In this document: piece after piece, positions 8,452 through 17,207 of the stretch | How the letters are laid out: each line of letters begins with the position of its first letter | Position numbering within the stretch: the first letter of the stretch is position 1 | Assembly: GCF_030913705.1 (NCBI RefSeq) | Contig: NZ_CP133190.1 | Span: 5,853,501 to 5,917,500 of the forward strand | Direction of reading: 5' to 3' | DNA: 64,000 bases | DNA from: Anaerocolumna sp. MB42-C2 | GTDB taxonomy: Bacteria; Bacillota; Clostridia; Lachnospirales; Lachnospiraceae | Notes under the pieces: model-generated | What the model saw: only the letters and a program-made list of their open reading frames with translations | Databases searched by the model: none | What the model was told of the DNA's origin: nothing | Translations under genes and position numbers: made by a program

Positions 8452-9234
8452 ATGCCAATAATTAAGGGGTTAGAAACCACATTCAATACCGTTTATTCCG
8501 AATATGACAAGTGGAGACCTACATATCCGAAAGAACTATATGAGGATATTTTTAATCTCATAGTAATTGATAAGTTAAGCAATGTACTTGAAATTGGGAT
8601 AGGCACGGGACAAGCAACGTCGCCTTTACTTGAAACCGGTTGTAGCTTAACTGCTATTGAATTGGGTGACCAACTGGCGGAGTATTCAAAAGAAAAATTC
8701 AAAAAATATGAAAAGTTCCATGTGATAAACACGGCTTTTCAAAATTTTGAATGCCCAGCTAACTCATTTGACCTTATCTTTTCGGCATCAGCTTTTCACT
8801 GGATTCCGGAGAAAATAGGATATACTAAAGTATTCGATTTGTTAAAAAGCGGTGGTGTTTTTGCACGGTTTGCAAATCATCCGTATAAAGATAAAATACG
8901 AAATGAAATACACAATGCATTTGAAAAGATTTATTCAAAATATATGCCTGGATTATTAGCTGGCGTTGAATATAGTGAGGAAAATGCTAAAAATAGAGCT
9001 AATATAGCTTGCAGATATGGATTTACAGACATAAGTTACAAACTTTATCATAGGACTAGGACTTTTACAGCGAATGAATATACAAGGTTGTTAGGCACTT
9101 ACTCAGACCACATTGCTATCGAAGAAACCACACGGAAGAAATTTTTTGATGAAATAAGAGAAGCTATAGATGTTAATGGAGGAATTATTACTCTTTACGA
9201 TACTATAGATTTACAGCTTGCAAGGAAACCGTAA
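8452..9234 (+). CDS. Class I SAM-dependent methyltransferase
   Basis: A 260-residue methyltransferase with motif I VLEIGIGTGQ (45-54), an acidic residue after the second strand (AIELGD), and motif IV F-D-L-I-F-S-A-S-A-F-H-W-I. The F-H-W after motif IV and the opening R-P-x-Y-P are shared with the paralogue at 26090-26875, so both belong to the same small-molecule subfamily (trans-aconitate/UbiE-like). The start follows GGGAGGA. A single-gene unit; the substrate is unknown. Confidence 0.85.
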   Translation: MPIIKGLETTFNTVYSEYDKWRPTYPKELYEDIFNLIVIDKLSNVLEIGIGTGQATSPLLETGCSLTAIELGDQLAEYSKEKFKKYEKFHVINTAFQNFECPANSFDLIFSASAFHWIPEKIGYTKVFDLLKSGGVFARFANHPYKDKIRNEIHNAFEKIYSKYMPGLLAGVEYSEENAKNRANIACRYGFTDISYKLYHRTRTFTANEYTRLLGTYSDHIAIEETTRKKFFDEIREAIDVNGGIITLYDTIDLQLARKP

Positions 9235-9263
9235 ACACACCGATTCAATAAGGAGAATAAAAC

Positions 9264-9305
9264 ATGTGGTGTCATTATTTATATAACAACAATAGAATAC
9301 GATAA
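9264..9305 (+). CDS. Possible 13-residue micro-ORF
   Basis: An ATG lies seven bases after AAGGAGA and encodes MWCHYLYNNNRIR before a TAA. The ribosome site is good but the frame is tiny and may be the remnant of a lost gene or a leader for the next transcript. Confidence 0.2.
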   Translation: MWCHYLYNNNRIR

Positions 9306-9388
9306 TAGATTAAATAGCCATGAATTTATTTTAAACGTATGCAAATCAGGCGTAGGTTTTTTTGTTGTATAATAAAGGAGACACTATA

Positions 9389-10075
9389 ATGCAGATAGAT
9401 AACAATATTATAAAGCATTACTTAAAAAATGTGATGTTTATTACAGGTACAGCATATGCCGGTAAGTCAACCATGGTAGCTTTACTGGCAGAAAAGTATG
9501 ATTTGGTTCCATGCGGAGAAAATTATCATTCTCTGGTAGCAGATGCTATTAAAGTGCCGGAACGTCAGCCCAATTTGTGTTATTTTCAAACAATGAAAAA
9601 TTGGCAGGAATTTTTGAATCGAACACCGGATGAATATGAAGAATGGATTCAGGGGTGTTCTCTGGAAGCAGCTGAATTTGAAGTAGCCGAATTAATTCGC
9701 ATCTCTCAAAACCATCGTGTAATTGTGGACACAAATATACCGCTTGATATTTTACGTGATATAGCAGACTATCATCAAGTGGCAGTGATGCTGTCACCGC
9801 AGGAAATGTCAGTTGAGAAGTTTTTTGACCGTGATGATCCTGACAAGGCATTTATAAAAGAGCAGATTATGAAAGCAGAAGATCCCCAAAAAACAATGGA
9901 GAATTTTAAAGCTTGTCTGGCTAAATTGAATAGTAAAAAGCATTATGATGAATTTGCTAAGAGTGGATTTTTTACTATAGTAAGAACAGACGCTAAGACA
10001 GATACCAAGGAAGAAACTTTAAAAATACTGGCAACTCATTTTAGACTTTATTCCCTATACAAAGAGGAGAAATAA
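9389..10075 (+). CDS. AAA/P-loop kinase-like protein
   Basis: A 228-residue protein with a Walker A variant G-T-A-Y-A-G-K-S-T (20-28) after a short strand, and a D-T-N strand near residue 115 that could be the Walker B acid. It resembles the cytosolic nucleoside/small-molecule kinase fold rather than an ABC ATPase. The start at 9389 follows AAAGGAG; the TTG at 9362 lies upstream of this site. The stop overlaps the next start by one base (TAATG), so it is translationally coupled to the phospholipase-C-like gene. Confidence 0.65.
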   Translation: MQIDNNIIKHYLKNVMFITGTAYAGKSTMVALLAEKYDLVPCGENYHSLVADAIKVPERQPNLCYFQTMKNWQEFLNRTPDEYEEWIQGCSLEAAEFEVAELIRISQNHRVIVDTNIPLDILRDIADYHQVAVMLSPQEMSVEKFFDRDDPDKAFIKEQIMKAEDPQKTMENFKACLAKLNSKKHYDEFAKSGFFTIVRTDAKTDTKEETLKILATHFRLYSLYKEEK

Positions 10076-10722
10076 TGGCTTCAAGATTAATACACTATCT
10101 AATTGCTGAAGAAATTACAAAAATTAATAATCAGATAAATAGAGACAGATTTGTATACGGTTCGTTATTACCGGATTTATCATTACATGAAGATGGAAGT
10201 TATGATAGGGCCCATTATGGCGAAAATCATAATGAAAGAGAATTAAAAGGAATTAATTGGCATAAATTTAGAGATAAATATTATCTTAATATGAATAATG
10301 ATGCACTCTATTTAGGATATTATTGTCATTTAATAATGGATGCTTTATGGTTTTCGAAAATCGCAGAGAAGTACATTCGTATTCATCCATATCCGGAAAG
10401 AAATATTTATTATCAAAAAAGTTATGAGGATTATAGAATTCTTAATTATCTTTTATCCAAAGAATACGACTTAAAATATCACATATTAATTTTAGATACT
10501 GATATCGAAGAAATCAATTTATCATTTCGCGACACTTTCTTCGAGGGATTAAAAGAAGAAATAACCAATTCAGATACAGCACACAAGAAAGATTTAAAAC
10601 TGTATCCATATGATGTAATCCATGAATATATTAAGCAAGCCAGGGATTTGTGTATAAATGAATTAAAAGTTTTTAAGGAAGGAAAAGATTTCATAAACCC
10701 AAGCATTTTTTATAGAAAATAG
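10075..10722 (+). CDS. Zinc-dependent phospholipase C-like / HD-like helical hydrolase
   Basis: A 215-residue all-helical protein with the spacing of metal ligands seen in zinc-dependent phospholipase C-like hydrolases: an early H (H7), G-S-L-L-P-D (D34), a cluster of His around 47-52, and G-Y-Y-C-H-L-I-M-D (H85, D89). No signal peptide is present, so it should act in the cytosol. It overlaps the P-loop gene before it by one base, suggesting a two-gene unit. The substrate is unknown. Confidence 0.6.
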   Translation: MASRLIHYLIAEEITKINNQINRDRFVYGSLLPDLSLHEDGSYDRAHYGENHNERELKGINWHKFRDKYYLNMNNDALYLGYYCHLIMDALWFSKIAEKYIRIHPYPERNIYYQKSYEDYRILNYLLSKEYDLKYHILILDTDIEEINLSFRDTFFEGLKEEITNSDTAHKKDLKLYPYDVIHEYIKQARDLCINELKVFKEGKDFINPSIFYRK

Positions 10723-10844
10723 GAAGATTATAACCTAGTTCTTTAGAAAAGGAAACAGTTCACAAGTTAGATAAGTCATAGCGAATGGGTGAAGTACATA
10801 AAACTTCTTGATTCTATTAGAACTTATTAAGTACGGAGGTTGAA

Positions 10845-11390
10845 ATGATTGAAATAAAGACAGAAAGATTACGTGTTAGGAGTGTTACTATTAATGATTT
10901 TACAAAGTTTGTTGATTTGGAAGGAAGATTAGAAAGCTATCAATACGAAAGTAGTTGTCCATTATCTTTAGAAGATAGTAAAAGGATTTTTGATAAGTAT
11001 ATCACAGATACTTGTGATTTTCCCAATTCAGGTTCTGCAATGTTAAGTATTATAGATGGGCAGGATTTATTTGCCGGAGAAATTCATATTAAGTGCAATT
11101 GGGCAGAAATGAAAGAATGGGAAATCGGATATAAATTACTTAAGGAATTCTGGAACAATGGATATGCTACTGAGGCGGTAAAAGCAGTAGCTATATATTT
11201 ATTTGAACAGATACAGATACATAAGCTTATTGCTTTTGCTAATAGTGATAATATGAAAAGTGAACATGTTTTACAAAGAATTGGTATGAAAAAAGAAGGC
11301 CATCTACGAGAAGCACGGATTGTAAATGGAGAATATAAAGATGAATTAGTATATGCGATGCTCAAATGTGATTTGACAGAAAATATATAA
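10845..11390 (+). CDS. GNAT N-acetyltransferase, RimJ/RimL type
   Basis: A 181-residue GNAT protein beginning I-x-T-E-R-L-R-x-R, with the core strand W-E-I-G-Y-K-L and the acetyl-CoA loop W-N-N-G-Y-A-T-E-A that replaces the classical R/Q-x-x-G-x-G/A. It ends with the R-I-G-M-x-x-E-G-H-L-R-E strand typical of RimJ/RimL-like enzymes, which acetylate protein N-termini or small amines. The start follows CGGAGG. A single-gene unit, ended by a hairpin at 11433. Confidence 0.85.
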   Translation: MIEIKTERLRVRSVTINDFTKFVDLEGRLESYQYESSCPLSLEDSKRIFDKYITDTCDFPNSGSAMLSIIDGQDLFAGEIHIKCNWAEMKEWEIGYKLLKEFWNNGYATEAVKAVAIYLFEQIQIHKLIAFANSDNMKSEHVLQRIGMKKEGHLREARIVNGEYKDELVYAMLKCDLTENI

Positions 11391-11432
11391 ACAAGGATTG
11401 GGTGCGGAACACATTTCATGCTTTGAGAATTT

Positions 11433-11472
11433 CGTCAGAAGGACTTTATTAAGGAGGCTTCTGGCGATTTTT
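11433..11472 (+). terminator. Terminator after the RimJ-like GNAT gene
   Basis: The arms CGTCAGAAG and CTTCTGGCG pair with one G-T, and are followed by ATTTTT. Confidence 0.7.
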
Positions 11473-11771
11473 CGTTTCCGGAGTTTTTAGTACCAGTGAA
11501 TTCGGTATTTCTCATACGGCTTAACCAAACACGAAATTATTACAAGTATTTTGATTTTATCGCTTAATGCAATGTGTAATCCTATAAATTTATAGGCAGA
11601 AATTAACATAAATGTTACAATGGAAGAAGTCAATGAGCGATGCAGAAAATTGAATGATAGGATTATTAACAAAAGAGTGGAAATTCATATTAAGTGTATT
11701 TTATAAAATAAATTAAAATAATTGTAACGAAAACAAATTTTTCTGCACTTATATTCTGAGGAGGCGAAAAA
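11473..11771. other. Gene-poor stretch before the sigma factor gene
   Basis: No intact gene is seen. A short coding-like tail (from about 11610, MEEVNERCRKLNDRIINK... to a stop near 11706) on the plus strand may be a decayed gene end. Close to the sigma gene, TGTAAC (about 11731) followed by AT-rich sequence could be an ECF-type -35 element, which would allow autoregulation; this is weak. Confidence 0.35.
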
Positions 11772-12260
11772 ATGGATAGGCAGAATTTGGAGGAAGTATA
11801 TAATGAAAATGCATCTGCTGTATATAAATATTTATTGTGCCTGACCCATGATGTCTATTTGGCAGAAGAATTGACCCAGGAAACTTTTTATCAGGCTGCA
11901 AAAGGAATTCATAACTTTAGGGGTGATTGCAAAATTTCTGTCTGGCTGTGTCAGATAGCGAAAAGATTGTGGTATAAGGAACTGAAAAAAGAAGAATATG
12001 TTCCGCTGGATGAAATCGAAGAACCGCAGGCGAATATTAATTTAGAAAAGCAATACCTTATGAACATGGATAAAGTTGAGCTTTATAAATTGTTACATAC
12101 GCTTGATGAGGCTTCAAAAGAAGTGGTTTATTTAAGACTCACAGGAGAACTGAGCTTTTCTGAAATCGGTGATATCATGGGTAAAACGGAAAACTGGGCA
12201 AGAGTTACGTTTTATCGAGGAAAACAAAAAATTGTGAAAGGAAAAAATAAAAATGGATAG
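11772..12260 (+). CDS. ECF-type RNA polymerase sigma-70 family factor
   Basis: A 162-residue protein with sigma region 2 at about 1-75 (AEELTQETFYQA helix, then F-R-G-D-C-K-I-S-x-W-L-C-Q-I-A for promoter melting) and sigma region 4 at about 105-155 (S-F-S-E-I-G-D-I-M-G-K-T-E-N-W-A-R-V). Region 3 is absent, as in ECF sigma factors. The gene overlaps the next one, a zinc-finger membrane protein, by 8 bp: the classical arrangement of a sigma factor with its anti-sigma. It should respond to an envelope signal. Confidence 0.9.
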   Translation: MDRQNLEEVYNENASAVYKYLLCLTHDVYLAEELTQETFYQAAKGIHNFRGDCKISVWLCQIAKRLWYKELKKEEYVPLDEIEEPQANINLEKQYLMNMDKVELYKLLHTLDEASKEVVYLRLTGELSFSEIGDIMGKTENWARVTFYRGKQKIVKGKNKNG

Positions 12261-13029
12261 GGATATTTCATGTTGTATTATAAAGGATTTATTACCAAAC
12301 TATGTAGACCGGCTTACCAGTGAAGAAACAAATAATATTATAGAAAATCACTTAAAAACTTGCAGCGTTTGTTCCAAAGAACGTGATGAAATGATGGAGC
12401 AGGTGGAGATAGAGCAGGACACAAAAGCTAAAAATCAAAGCTTTAAACAATATTTAAGCAAAACAAAAATGATGTATTTATTAAAGGGAGCTTTGCTGTC
12501 TTTTGGTATAATTGGGATTATAGTTACTTTTATTGTAGATTTAGCGGTAAATAAGAGGCTTAGCTGGTCGCTGATAGTAGATATGGGAATATTGTATTCT
12601 TATTCTGTTGGTCTGACAGCTGTAATGAGCAAAAAGCAAAAAGGTATCAAAGCGTTTGCAGTAGGGAGTATCTTGGTATTGCCCATGCTTCATGGTATTG
12701 AGTATGTAATTAACATAAATTATATGACTGAGCCTGTCTCTTGGTTCAGTAGATATGCTCTTCCGATTACGGTTATATGGCTGGCTATTTTATGGATTAC
12801 AGTACTGATTAAAAAAATTATAAAATTGAACATTTGGAATGTTCTTGGAGTACTATTAATTATGACAATTTTTGGCTCGGTTCTCACCGATTCTATAGCG
12901 CAGCAGATATCGGTAAAGCAGGTATATACCTCAGGATATGAGTGGATTGATTCTATTTCTTATGCAGCTTGTGCGCTCCTCTTTTTTATTATTGGTACTA
13001 TCCGAAAAAATAGAAATAGATTGCATTAA
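12253..13029 (+). CDS. Zinc-finger (ZAS) membrane anti-sigma factor
   Basis: A 258-residue protein. The N-terminal 45 residues form the anti-sigma zinc finger: C7/C8, then H33-x3-C37-x2-C40, with L-P-x-Y between them. About six hydrophobic segments follow (around 75-95, 105-122, 130-150, 165-185, 195-213, 235-252), placing it in the membrane with the zinc domain in the cytosol. It overlaps the sigma gene by 8 bp and should sequester that sigma factor until a signal acts on the membrane domain. Confidence 0.85.
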   Translation: MDRDISCCIIKDLLPNYVDRLTSEETNNIIENHLKTCSVCSKERDEMMEQVEIEQDTKAKNQSFKQYLSKTKMMYLLKGALLSFGIIGIIVTFIVDLAVNKRLSWSLIVDMGILYSYSVGLTAVMSKKQKGIKAFAVGSILVLPMLHGIEYVININYMTEPVSWFSRYALPITVIWLAILWITVLIKKIIKLNIWNVLGVLLIMTIFGSVLTDSIAQQISVKQVYTSGYEWIDSISYAACALLFFIIGTIRKNRNRLH

Positions 13030-13078
13030 GCAGAAAAAATGATAATAAAATAATTATTTTGGTGTTGATATTATGTTC

Positions 13079-13130
13079 TACCAGTACCAGTACCAGTACC
13101 AGTTGGCAGATGTTATATTCTTCCAACTGG
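13079..13130. repeat. CCAGTA tandem hexamers running into a hairpin
   Basis: About three and a half copies of the hexamer CCAGTA (13081-13102) run directly into CCAGTTGG, which pairs with CCAACTGG at 13123-13130. The hairpin lies between the anti-sigma gene and the VOC gene and has no T-run. The role is unclear: slipped-strand expansion of one hairpin arm is possible. Confidence 0.6.
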
Positions 13131-13215
13131 GTATTGACTTATTATTCCAATCTAAGTATAATCTGATAAAAGGGACATCCATAATTTTCTAATAATTAGT
13201 AAATCGGAGGAGTAT

Positions 13216-13563
13216 ATGAAAATTGGTGAAGTAGGATTATTATCGAACGATGTTGTTAAGCTTGCGGATTTTTACAAAACTTTTCTAGGGATTGATAATG
13301 GAAGTAATGATGAGGTACATCAGACATTAATCGCTGAAGAAACTATGCTGACAATATACAATGATAATTCAGTAAAGAGGAACGATAATCAGAATATATG
13401 CCTCGCATTTACAGTTGCAGATATTGATGAAGAATATAATAAGCTTATGAAATTAGGTGTAGAAATAATCGAAAAACCGACAACACGTCCGTGGGGTGTC
13501 AGAAACATGAGCTTTTATGACCCTGATAATAATATAATTTACTTACGAAGTTTTATAAAGTAA
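13216..13563 (+). CDS. VOC-family (glyoxalase/dioxygenase fold) protein
   Basis: A 115-residue single VOC module: opening strand I-G-E-V-G-L-L-S-N-D-V, a helix L-A-D-F-Y-K-T-F-L-G, the middle strand L-A-F-T-V-A-D-I-D, and the closing S-F-Y-D-P-D-N-N-I-I-Y-L. Metal-dependent relatives include glyoxalase I and fosfomycin or bleomycin resistance proteins. The usual first His ligand is not clear in the opening strand, so it may be a binding protein rather than an enzyme. The start has CGGAGGAG. Confidence 0.75.
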   Translation: MKIGEVGLLSNDVVKLADFYKTFLGIDNGSNDEVHQTLIAEETMLTIYNDNSVKRNDNQNICLAFTVADIDEEYNKLMKLGVEIIEKPTTRPWGVRNMSFYDPDNNIIYLRSFIK

Positions 13564-13632
13564 ATAATTGTACACTAATTAATGATGTTAATGACATCCC
13601 TTGGAACTTGTAAGATAAATGGAGAAAAAAGA

Positions 13633-14058
13633 ATGATATTAATCACGCCGAATTTTAATTTCAATGGCCGTTGTGAAGAAGCTATTAATTTATACCAAAA
13701 AGCCTTTAATGCCAAACTGAATTGTCTGGTAAGATATTCTGACGCTGATAAAAGAGATTGGGATAAAGAATTAGATTCTATAAAGTCTAAGTATATCTAC
13801 CATTCAGAGCTTTTGATAGGTAATCAGAGAATTATGATGTGTGATAATATGGATGTTGATTTGGTAAAAAGCACTTCATTATCACTGACTGTTACGTTTG
13901 ATACTAGTACCGAGGTAAAAAATGCATATGAAACTTTAAAGGAGGGGAGTACTACTATATATCCGATACATAGTACCACATATAGCTCCTGTGAAGTTGT
14001 TTTTATTGATAAATTTGGTTTCCGCTGGGGATTAATGACAGAGCAAACGGAATGCTGA
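13633..14058 (+). CDS. PhnB/YjdN-like VOC protein
   Basis: A 141-residue protein with the PhnB-type VOC pattern (F-N-F-N-G-R-C-E-E-A-I-N-L-Y-Q-K-A-F opening, then Y-H-S-E-L-L-I-G-N-Q-R-I-M-M-C-D). Members bind small molecules and none has a firmly assigned reaction in this clade. The start at 13633 is preferred over 13582 because the GGAG site and the conserved N-terminal strand begin there. Two VOC genes in a row could form one unit. It ends at a strong hairpin. Confidence 0.75.
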   Translation: MILITPNFNFNGRCEEAINLYQKAFNAKLNCLVRYSDADKRDWDKELDSIKSKYIYHSELLIGNQRIMMCDNMDVDLVKSTSLSLTVTFDTSTEVKNAYETLKEGSTTIYPIHSTTYSSCEVVFIDKFGFRWGLMTEQTEC

Positions 14059-14081
14059 TATTAAACCATATATTTTCTGTA

Positions 14082-14134
14082 AAAAGATGCATCACAGCTT
14101 AACTTAATTAGTTAACGTATGAGGCATCTTTTTA
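14082..14134 (+). terminator. Strong terminator after the PhnB-like gene
   Basis: The outer arms AAAAGATGC and GCATCTTTT enclose an inner TTAACT/AGTTAA pair, with T residues at the 3' end. Confidence 0.8.
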
Positions 14135-14178
14135 TTGAATTTGAAAGTGTTAAGTTGAGTAAATAAGGAGGAAATAAA

Positions 14179-14373
14179 ATGGAAGTTATGTTGGGAATAT
14201 TTTTATTTGTAATAGGTGCGTTAATGCTAGTAAAGCCTAAGTCAGTTTGGAGAATTGCAGAATCATGGAAATTAAAAACATTTGCAGAACCAACGGATCT
14301 GTATATTATACTGATACGAATAGCCGGTTGTATATTAGTTATAGGCGGCATATTTGCCATTTTACAGATGTAA
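14179..14373 (+). CDS. Small membrane protein, DUF6199-like
   Basis: A 64-residue protein with two transmembrane helices (about 3-17 and 45-62) and a short middle part containing K-P-K-S-V-W-R-I-A-E-S-W-K and A-E-P-T-D-L-Y. This W-K...EP-S/T-x-L-Y pattern is that of the DUF6199-type small proteins common in Clostridia. The start follows AAGGAGGAAA. The function is unknown. Confidence 0.65.
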   Translation: MEVMLGIFLFVIGALMLVKPKSVWRIAESWKLKTFAEPTDLYIILIRIAGCILVIGGIFAILQM

Positions 14374-14467
14374 AATAAAGGGATTATTAAATATTTAACT
14401 AATAGGAATATAATGGTGTGGCTTGAATCAGGGAAATATTATAATTTAATCTAAAGGGTGGTAAGAA

Positions 14468-14920
14468 ATGGAGGAACTAAATTTTATAGCATTATCAAAC
14501 GAAATTGAAGAAATACTTAAGTCCCAGGAAAATATTGTCCTTGCAACGTGTGCAAATAACCATGTTACAGCGCGAATAATAAATCATATTAATGATGGTT
14601 TGACAATTTTATTTTCAACAAGCAGGAATAGCGAAAAAGTTGAACAAATAGAGCAGAATCCTTATGTAGCATTGGCAATTGGCAATTTAAAAATTGAAGC
14701 AGTTGCTGAACTTTTTGGTCATCCAAAAGGTCATTCTTTATTTCTAAAAGAGTATCCTAAAAAATTCCCTTATCTAGGCGAAATATATCCGGAAAATCCT
14801 AATGATTTACTGATTATTGCACATCCAGTGAAGATATCACTTTTTAAGTTTATGGGTAAACCATGTGAGGATGTCTTAGAAATGAAGAATAAACGAGCTT
14901 ATCGTAGAGAACTAAATTAA
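14468..14920 (+). CDS. Pyridoxamine 5'-phosphate oxidase-like (FMN-barrel) protein
   Basis: A 150-residue split-barrel protein: I-V-L-A-T-C-A-N-N-H-V-T-A-R-I-I, then L-F-S-T-S-R-N-S-E-K-V-E-Q-I-E-x-N-P-Y-V-A-L-A, the typical FMN-phosphate-binding pattern of small PPOX-family proteins. Such proteins reduce or bind flavin-linked substrates rather than oxidise pyridoxamine phosphate. The start follows AAAGGGTGG. It lies immediately before a damaged flavin-reductase-like gene, perhaps a former redox pair. Confidence 0.75.
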   Translation: MEELNFIALSNEIEEILKSQENIVLATCANNHVTARIINHINDGLTILFSTSRNSEKVEQIEQNPYVALAIGNLKIEAVAELFGHPKGHSLFLKEYPKKFPYLGEIYPENPNDLLIIAHPVKISLFKFMGKPCEDVLEMKNKRAYRRELN

Positions 14921-14985
14921 CGTTTCCAATAAGCGCTATAGAGTTCATGAACCCAAAAGTTTTTACGCTAATGAGGAGCATAATC

Positions 14986-15563
14986 ATGGAGGAAAATGAA
15001 AGAAAAAACGATGACTTACACATAAATGCAGTTGAAGGTACCTTTACTTATAGAGCTTTTTAATTGGCACTTATGATGAAGCGGGCAATGTTAATTTTGC
15101 GCCAATAACCTGGCTAAGCGTTACTTGGGATACTGACCACTATATGCTTGTAATTAGTATGTTTGGTACAAAAAAAACGAAACGAAATGCAGCTAAAACG
15201 AAACAACTATCAGCTAATCTGGTGAGTACAAACATGCTGTATTTAATGGATTATTTCGGAAGCAATTCCGGTAATAACGGAGCAAAAGATAAGCTGACAT
15301 ATGACTATAGTAATGGTGAAGTCTTACATGTACCTACACTTGACTTAAGTAAATGGGTATATGAATGCGAGGTAAAAACAATTGTGCAAACAGGAGATTC
15401 TGACACTTTTTTCTGTGATATTAAAAATGTTCAAATTGACAGAGATATAGATATTACTGACGGAATCGATTTGACAGTTTTTGACCCGGTGGTATATTCA
15501 GGACAGTATCATTCCATAGGTAAAAATTTAGGAAAAATCGGTGATTACCTTAAAAAAGATTAG
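14986..15563 (+). pseudogene. Flavin-reductase-like protein, interrupted by a frameshift
   Basis: The ATG at 14986, after ATGAGGAGC, opens a frame that ends at a TAA (15061-15063) after 25 codons. In the next frame the coding continues at once from 15060 with L-I-G-T-Y-D-E-A-G-x-x-N-F-A-P-I-T-W and the rest of a flavin-reductase-like FMN barrel to 15563. The switch lies at a run of five T residues (15056-15060), so a single-base indel, real or a sequencing error, is the simplest cause. Without it the protein would be about 190 residues. Substrates of this family include flavins and aromatic compounds. Confidence 0.7.
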
Positions 15564-15629
15564 GTTTTTAATAAAACCAACGGAAAGATAAACTGTATAG
15601 AACAAAATAATACCAGGAGAGATATTGTA

Positions 15630-16166
15630 TTGGCTAAAAAACTGATTTTTATTTGCGGACCTAATGGGGTAGGTAAATCGACAACCGGCAGAGAGCTTAT
15701 CCGTTATATAGATCATTCTGCATTTGTAGATAGTGATTTATGTGCATTAAGAAACCCCTTTCTGGATACGGAAGGGATAGATATTGGAAAGCAATTTATG
15801 CAATTCATGCTAACGAAATATTTGGAAAGCTCTTTATATGAAAGTATCGTCTGGGCATATGGTTTTCATGCTCATAGAAAAGCTAACTTTACGGAAATTA
15901 TGAAAGAATTAAGATCGTTGAATATTAAATTTGATTTTATACCTATTATATTAACTTGTGATCTGGGTGAAAATATTAAGCGAATGAAATGTGACAATAG
16001 AGATGAGGCAAGAATTGAAAGAGCAATCAAAAATACAAGAATGATATACGATAACTACCCCTTTGCCAGCATTAATACAACTAATATGACATTGAAAGAA
16101 ACGGCTTATGAAATAAAAAAAATAGTGGAGGATGTACAGAATATATTTGATGAAAAAATAATCTAA
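15630..16166 (+). CDS. Zeta-toxin-like P-loop kinase
   Basis: A 178-residue protein with a Walker A motif G-P-N-G-V-G-K-S-T (10-18), a D-S-D after the second strand (about 35), and an R-rich segment M-K-C-D-N-R-D-E-A-R in the lid position. It resembles small stand-alone kinases related to zeta toxins and AAA_33 proteins. No epsilon-like antitoxin gene is adjacent, so a small-molecule kinase is more likely than a toxin. The start is TTG at 15630; a CAGGAGAG site is 9-16 bases upstream. Confidence 0.65.
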   Translation: MAKKLIFICGPNGVGKSTTGRELIRYIDHSAFVDSDLCALRNPFLDTEGIDIGKQFMQFMLTKYLESSLYESIVWAYGFHAHRKANFTEIMKELRSLNIKFDFIPIILTCDLGENIKRMKCDNRDEARIERAIKNTRMIYDNYPFASINTTNMTLKETAYEIKKIVEDVQNIFDEKII

Positions 16167-16218
16167 ACCTCCCCTACGAAGAATGAAACGAAAGCCCCAA
16201 ACCTAATGGAGATTTTAT

Positions 16219-17037
16219 ATGATAAAGGTTTATCAAAATATTAAGATAAAAAATACATCAAATATAATAAATGATAAATGTCCAAGTTTTTCTGGTATTA
16301 TAAGTCAAGAATGTTAAGGAAATTTGTGGGTAAATAATCTTGAAGTACCAACAATAGCAATAGCTGAATCCTATGCAGTAGGGAGTTTTGCATTCCTTGG
16401 TATATATAATACCGAAGGAGAATTTTTAAAATTAAAAGATTTTATAGAAGCTGAATTATTTAATGAGTTAAAGAAAAAGGGGTATCCGTGTTTTGAATTT
16501 TCAGTTGAGAGTGAAAATATTCGAAAATATATTTTAGAAATATTTAAAGATAAAACAATTCAAACCGAAAAGGAATTTTCTTTCAGGATTAATACATTAC
16601 CTGCAAACAACCAGGATATTCCAAAGGAATATAAAATATTAAAAGTAGACTCTTTATTTTGGAAGATGTTATCTGATGGTAACTATGAAAATGAAAATTT
16701 CCTAAAAAATAGGTTGCTGGAATCTTGGTATTCATTTGAAGAATTTGAAAATAAAAGTATTGCGTATTGTACTATTTTCGATAATAGAATTATTGCAGTT
16801 ATGGTTGGTACGGCAAGCTTTCATAATATAATACCGATAGACATTGAAACAGAGGTAGAGCATAGGAGAAAGGGATTAGCTTATGCCATGGCGGTAAATT
16901 TTATAGCGGAGTGCTTAAGGAGCAAGTATACTCCGCAATGGGATTGTGTTGAATCAAATCTAAATTCATATAATATGGCCATAAAATTAGGGTTTAAGAA
17001 AATGAATGAAAATACAGTTTATTGGTTTGATATATAA
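16219..17037 (+). pseudogene. GNAT acetyltransferase with an in-frame stop after codon 32
   Basis: The ATG at 16219 follows TGGAG and opens a frame that meets TAA at 16315-16317. The same frame then continues G-N-L-W-V-N-N and runs 237 codons to 17037. The later part has the pattern of GNAT proteins of the GNAT_acetyltran group: D-I-E-T-E-V-E-H-R-R-K-G-L-A as the acetyl-CoA loop and W-D-C-V-E-S-N-L-N-S-Y-N-M-A-I-K-L-G-F at the end. The upstream 32 codons also read as coding, so a nonsense mutation is likely. Initiation at TTG 16324 could give a shortened protein. The 3' end touches the left IS target repeat. Confidence 0.65.
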
Positions 17038-17058
17038 TACAATTTATATTTCCGGCTC
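17031..17058. repeat. Left copy of the IS target-site duplication (27-28 bp)
   Basis: Identical to 18704-18731; begins TATATAATAC and ends TTTCCGGCTC. It covers the stop codon of the preceding GNAT gene. A 27-bp duplication is the hallmark of IS1202-type elements. Confidence 0.9.
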
Positions 17059-17098
17059 TGTCAACCGTTTTTGAAAATGTCCTCAAAAAGTTTAAACA

Positions 17099-17126
17099 TA
17101 AGCACCAGATTTCTGGTGCTTAGTTT
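17099..17126 (-). terminator. Terminator of the IS transposase gene
   Basis: Perfect 11-bp arms TAAGCACCAGA and TCTGGTGCTTA with a two-base loop; T-runs on both strands make it bidirectional. It lies inside the left IS end. Confidence 0.7.
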
Positions 17127-17207
17127 TAAATAGTACTTTAGGAGAAAATCCATAGCTCAGTCGGTATTTGGATAACCTTAATAAACCTACAGACTTCGAA
17201 ATATCAG

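Noticed and set aside
11487..11672. 61-codon minus-strand ORF before the sigma gene
   Set aside because: Low-complexity hydrophobic translation with no ribosome site; probably chance.
15630..16166. Epsilon/zeta toxin-antitoxin pair
   Set aside because: No small antitoxin gene precedes or follows the kinase-like gene; the upstream neighbour is a broken flavin-reductase-like gene.
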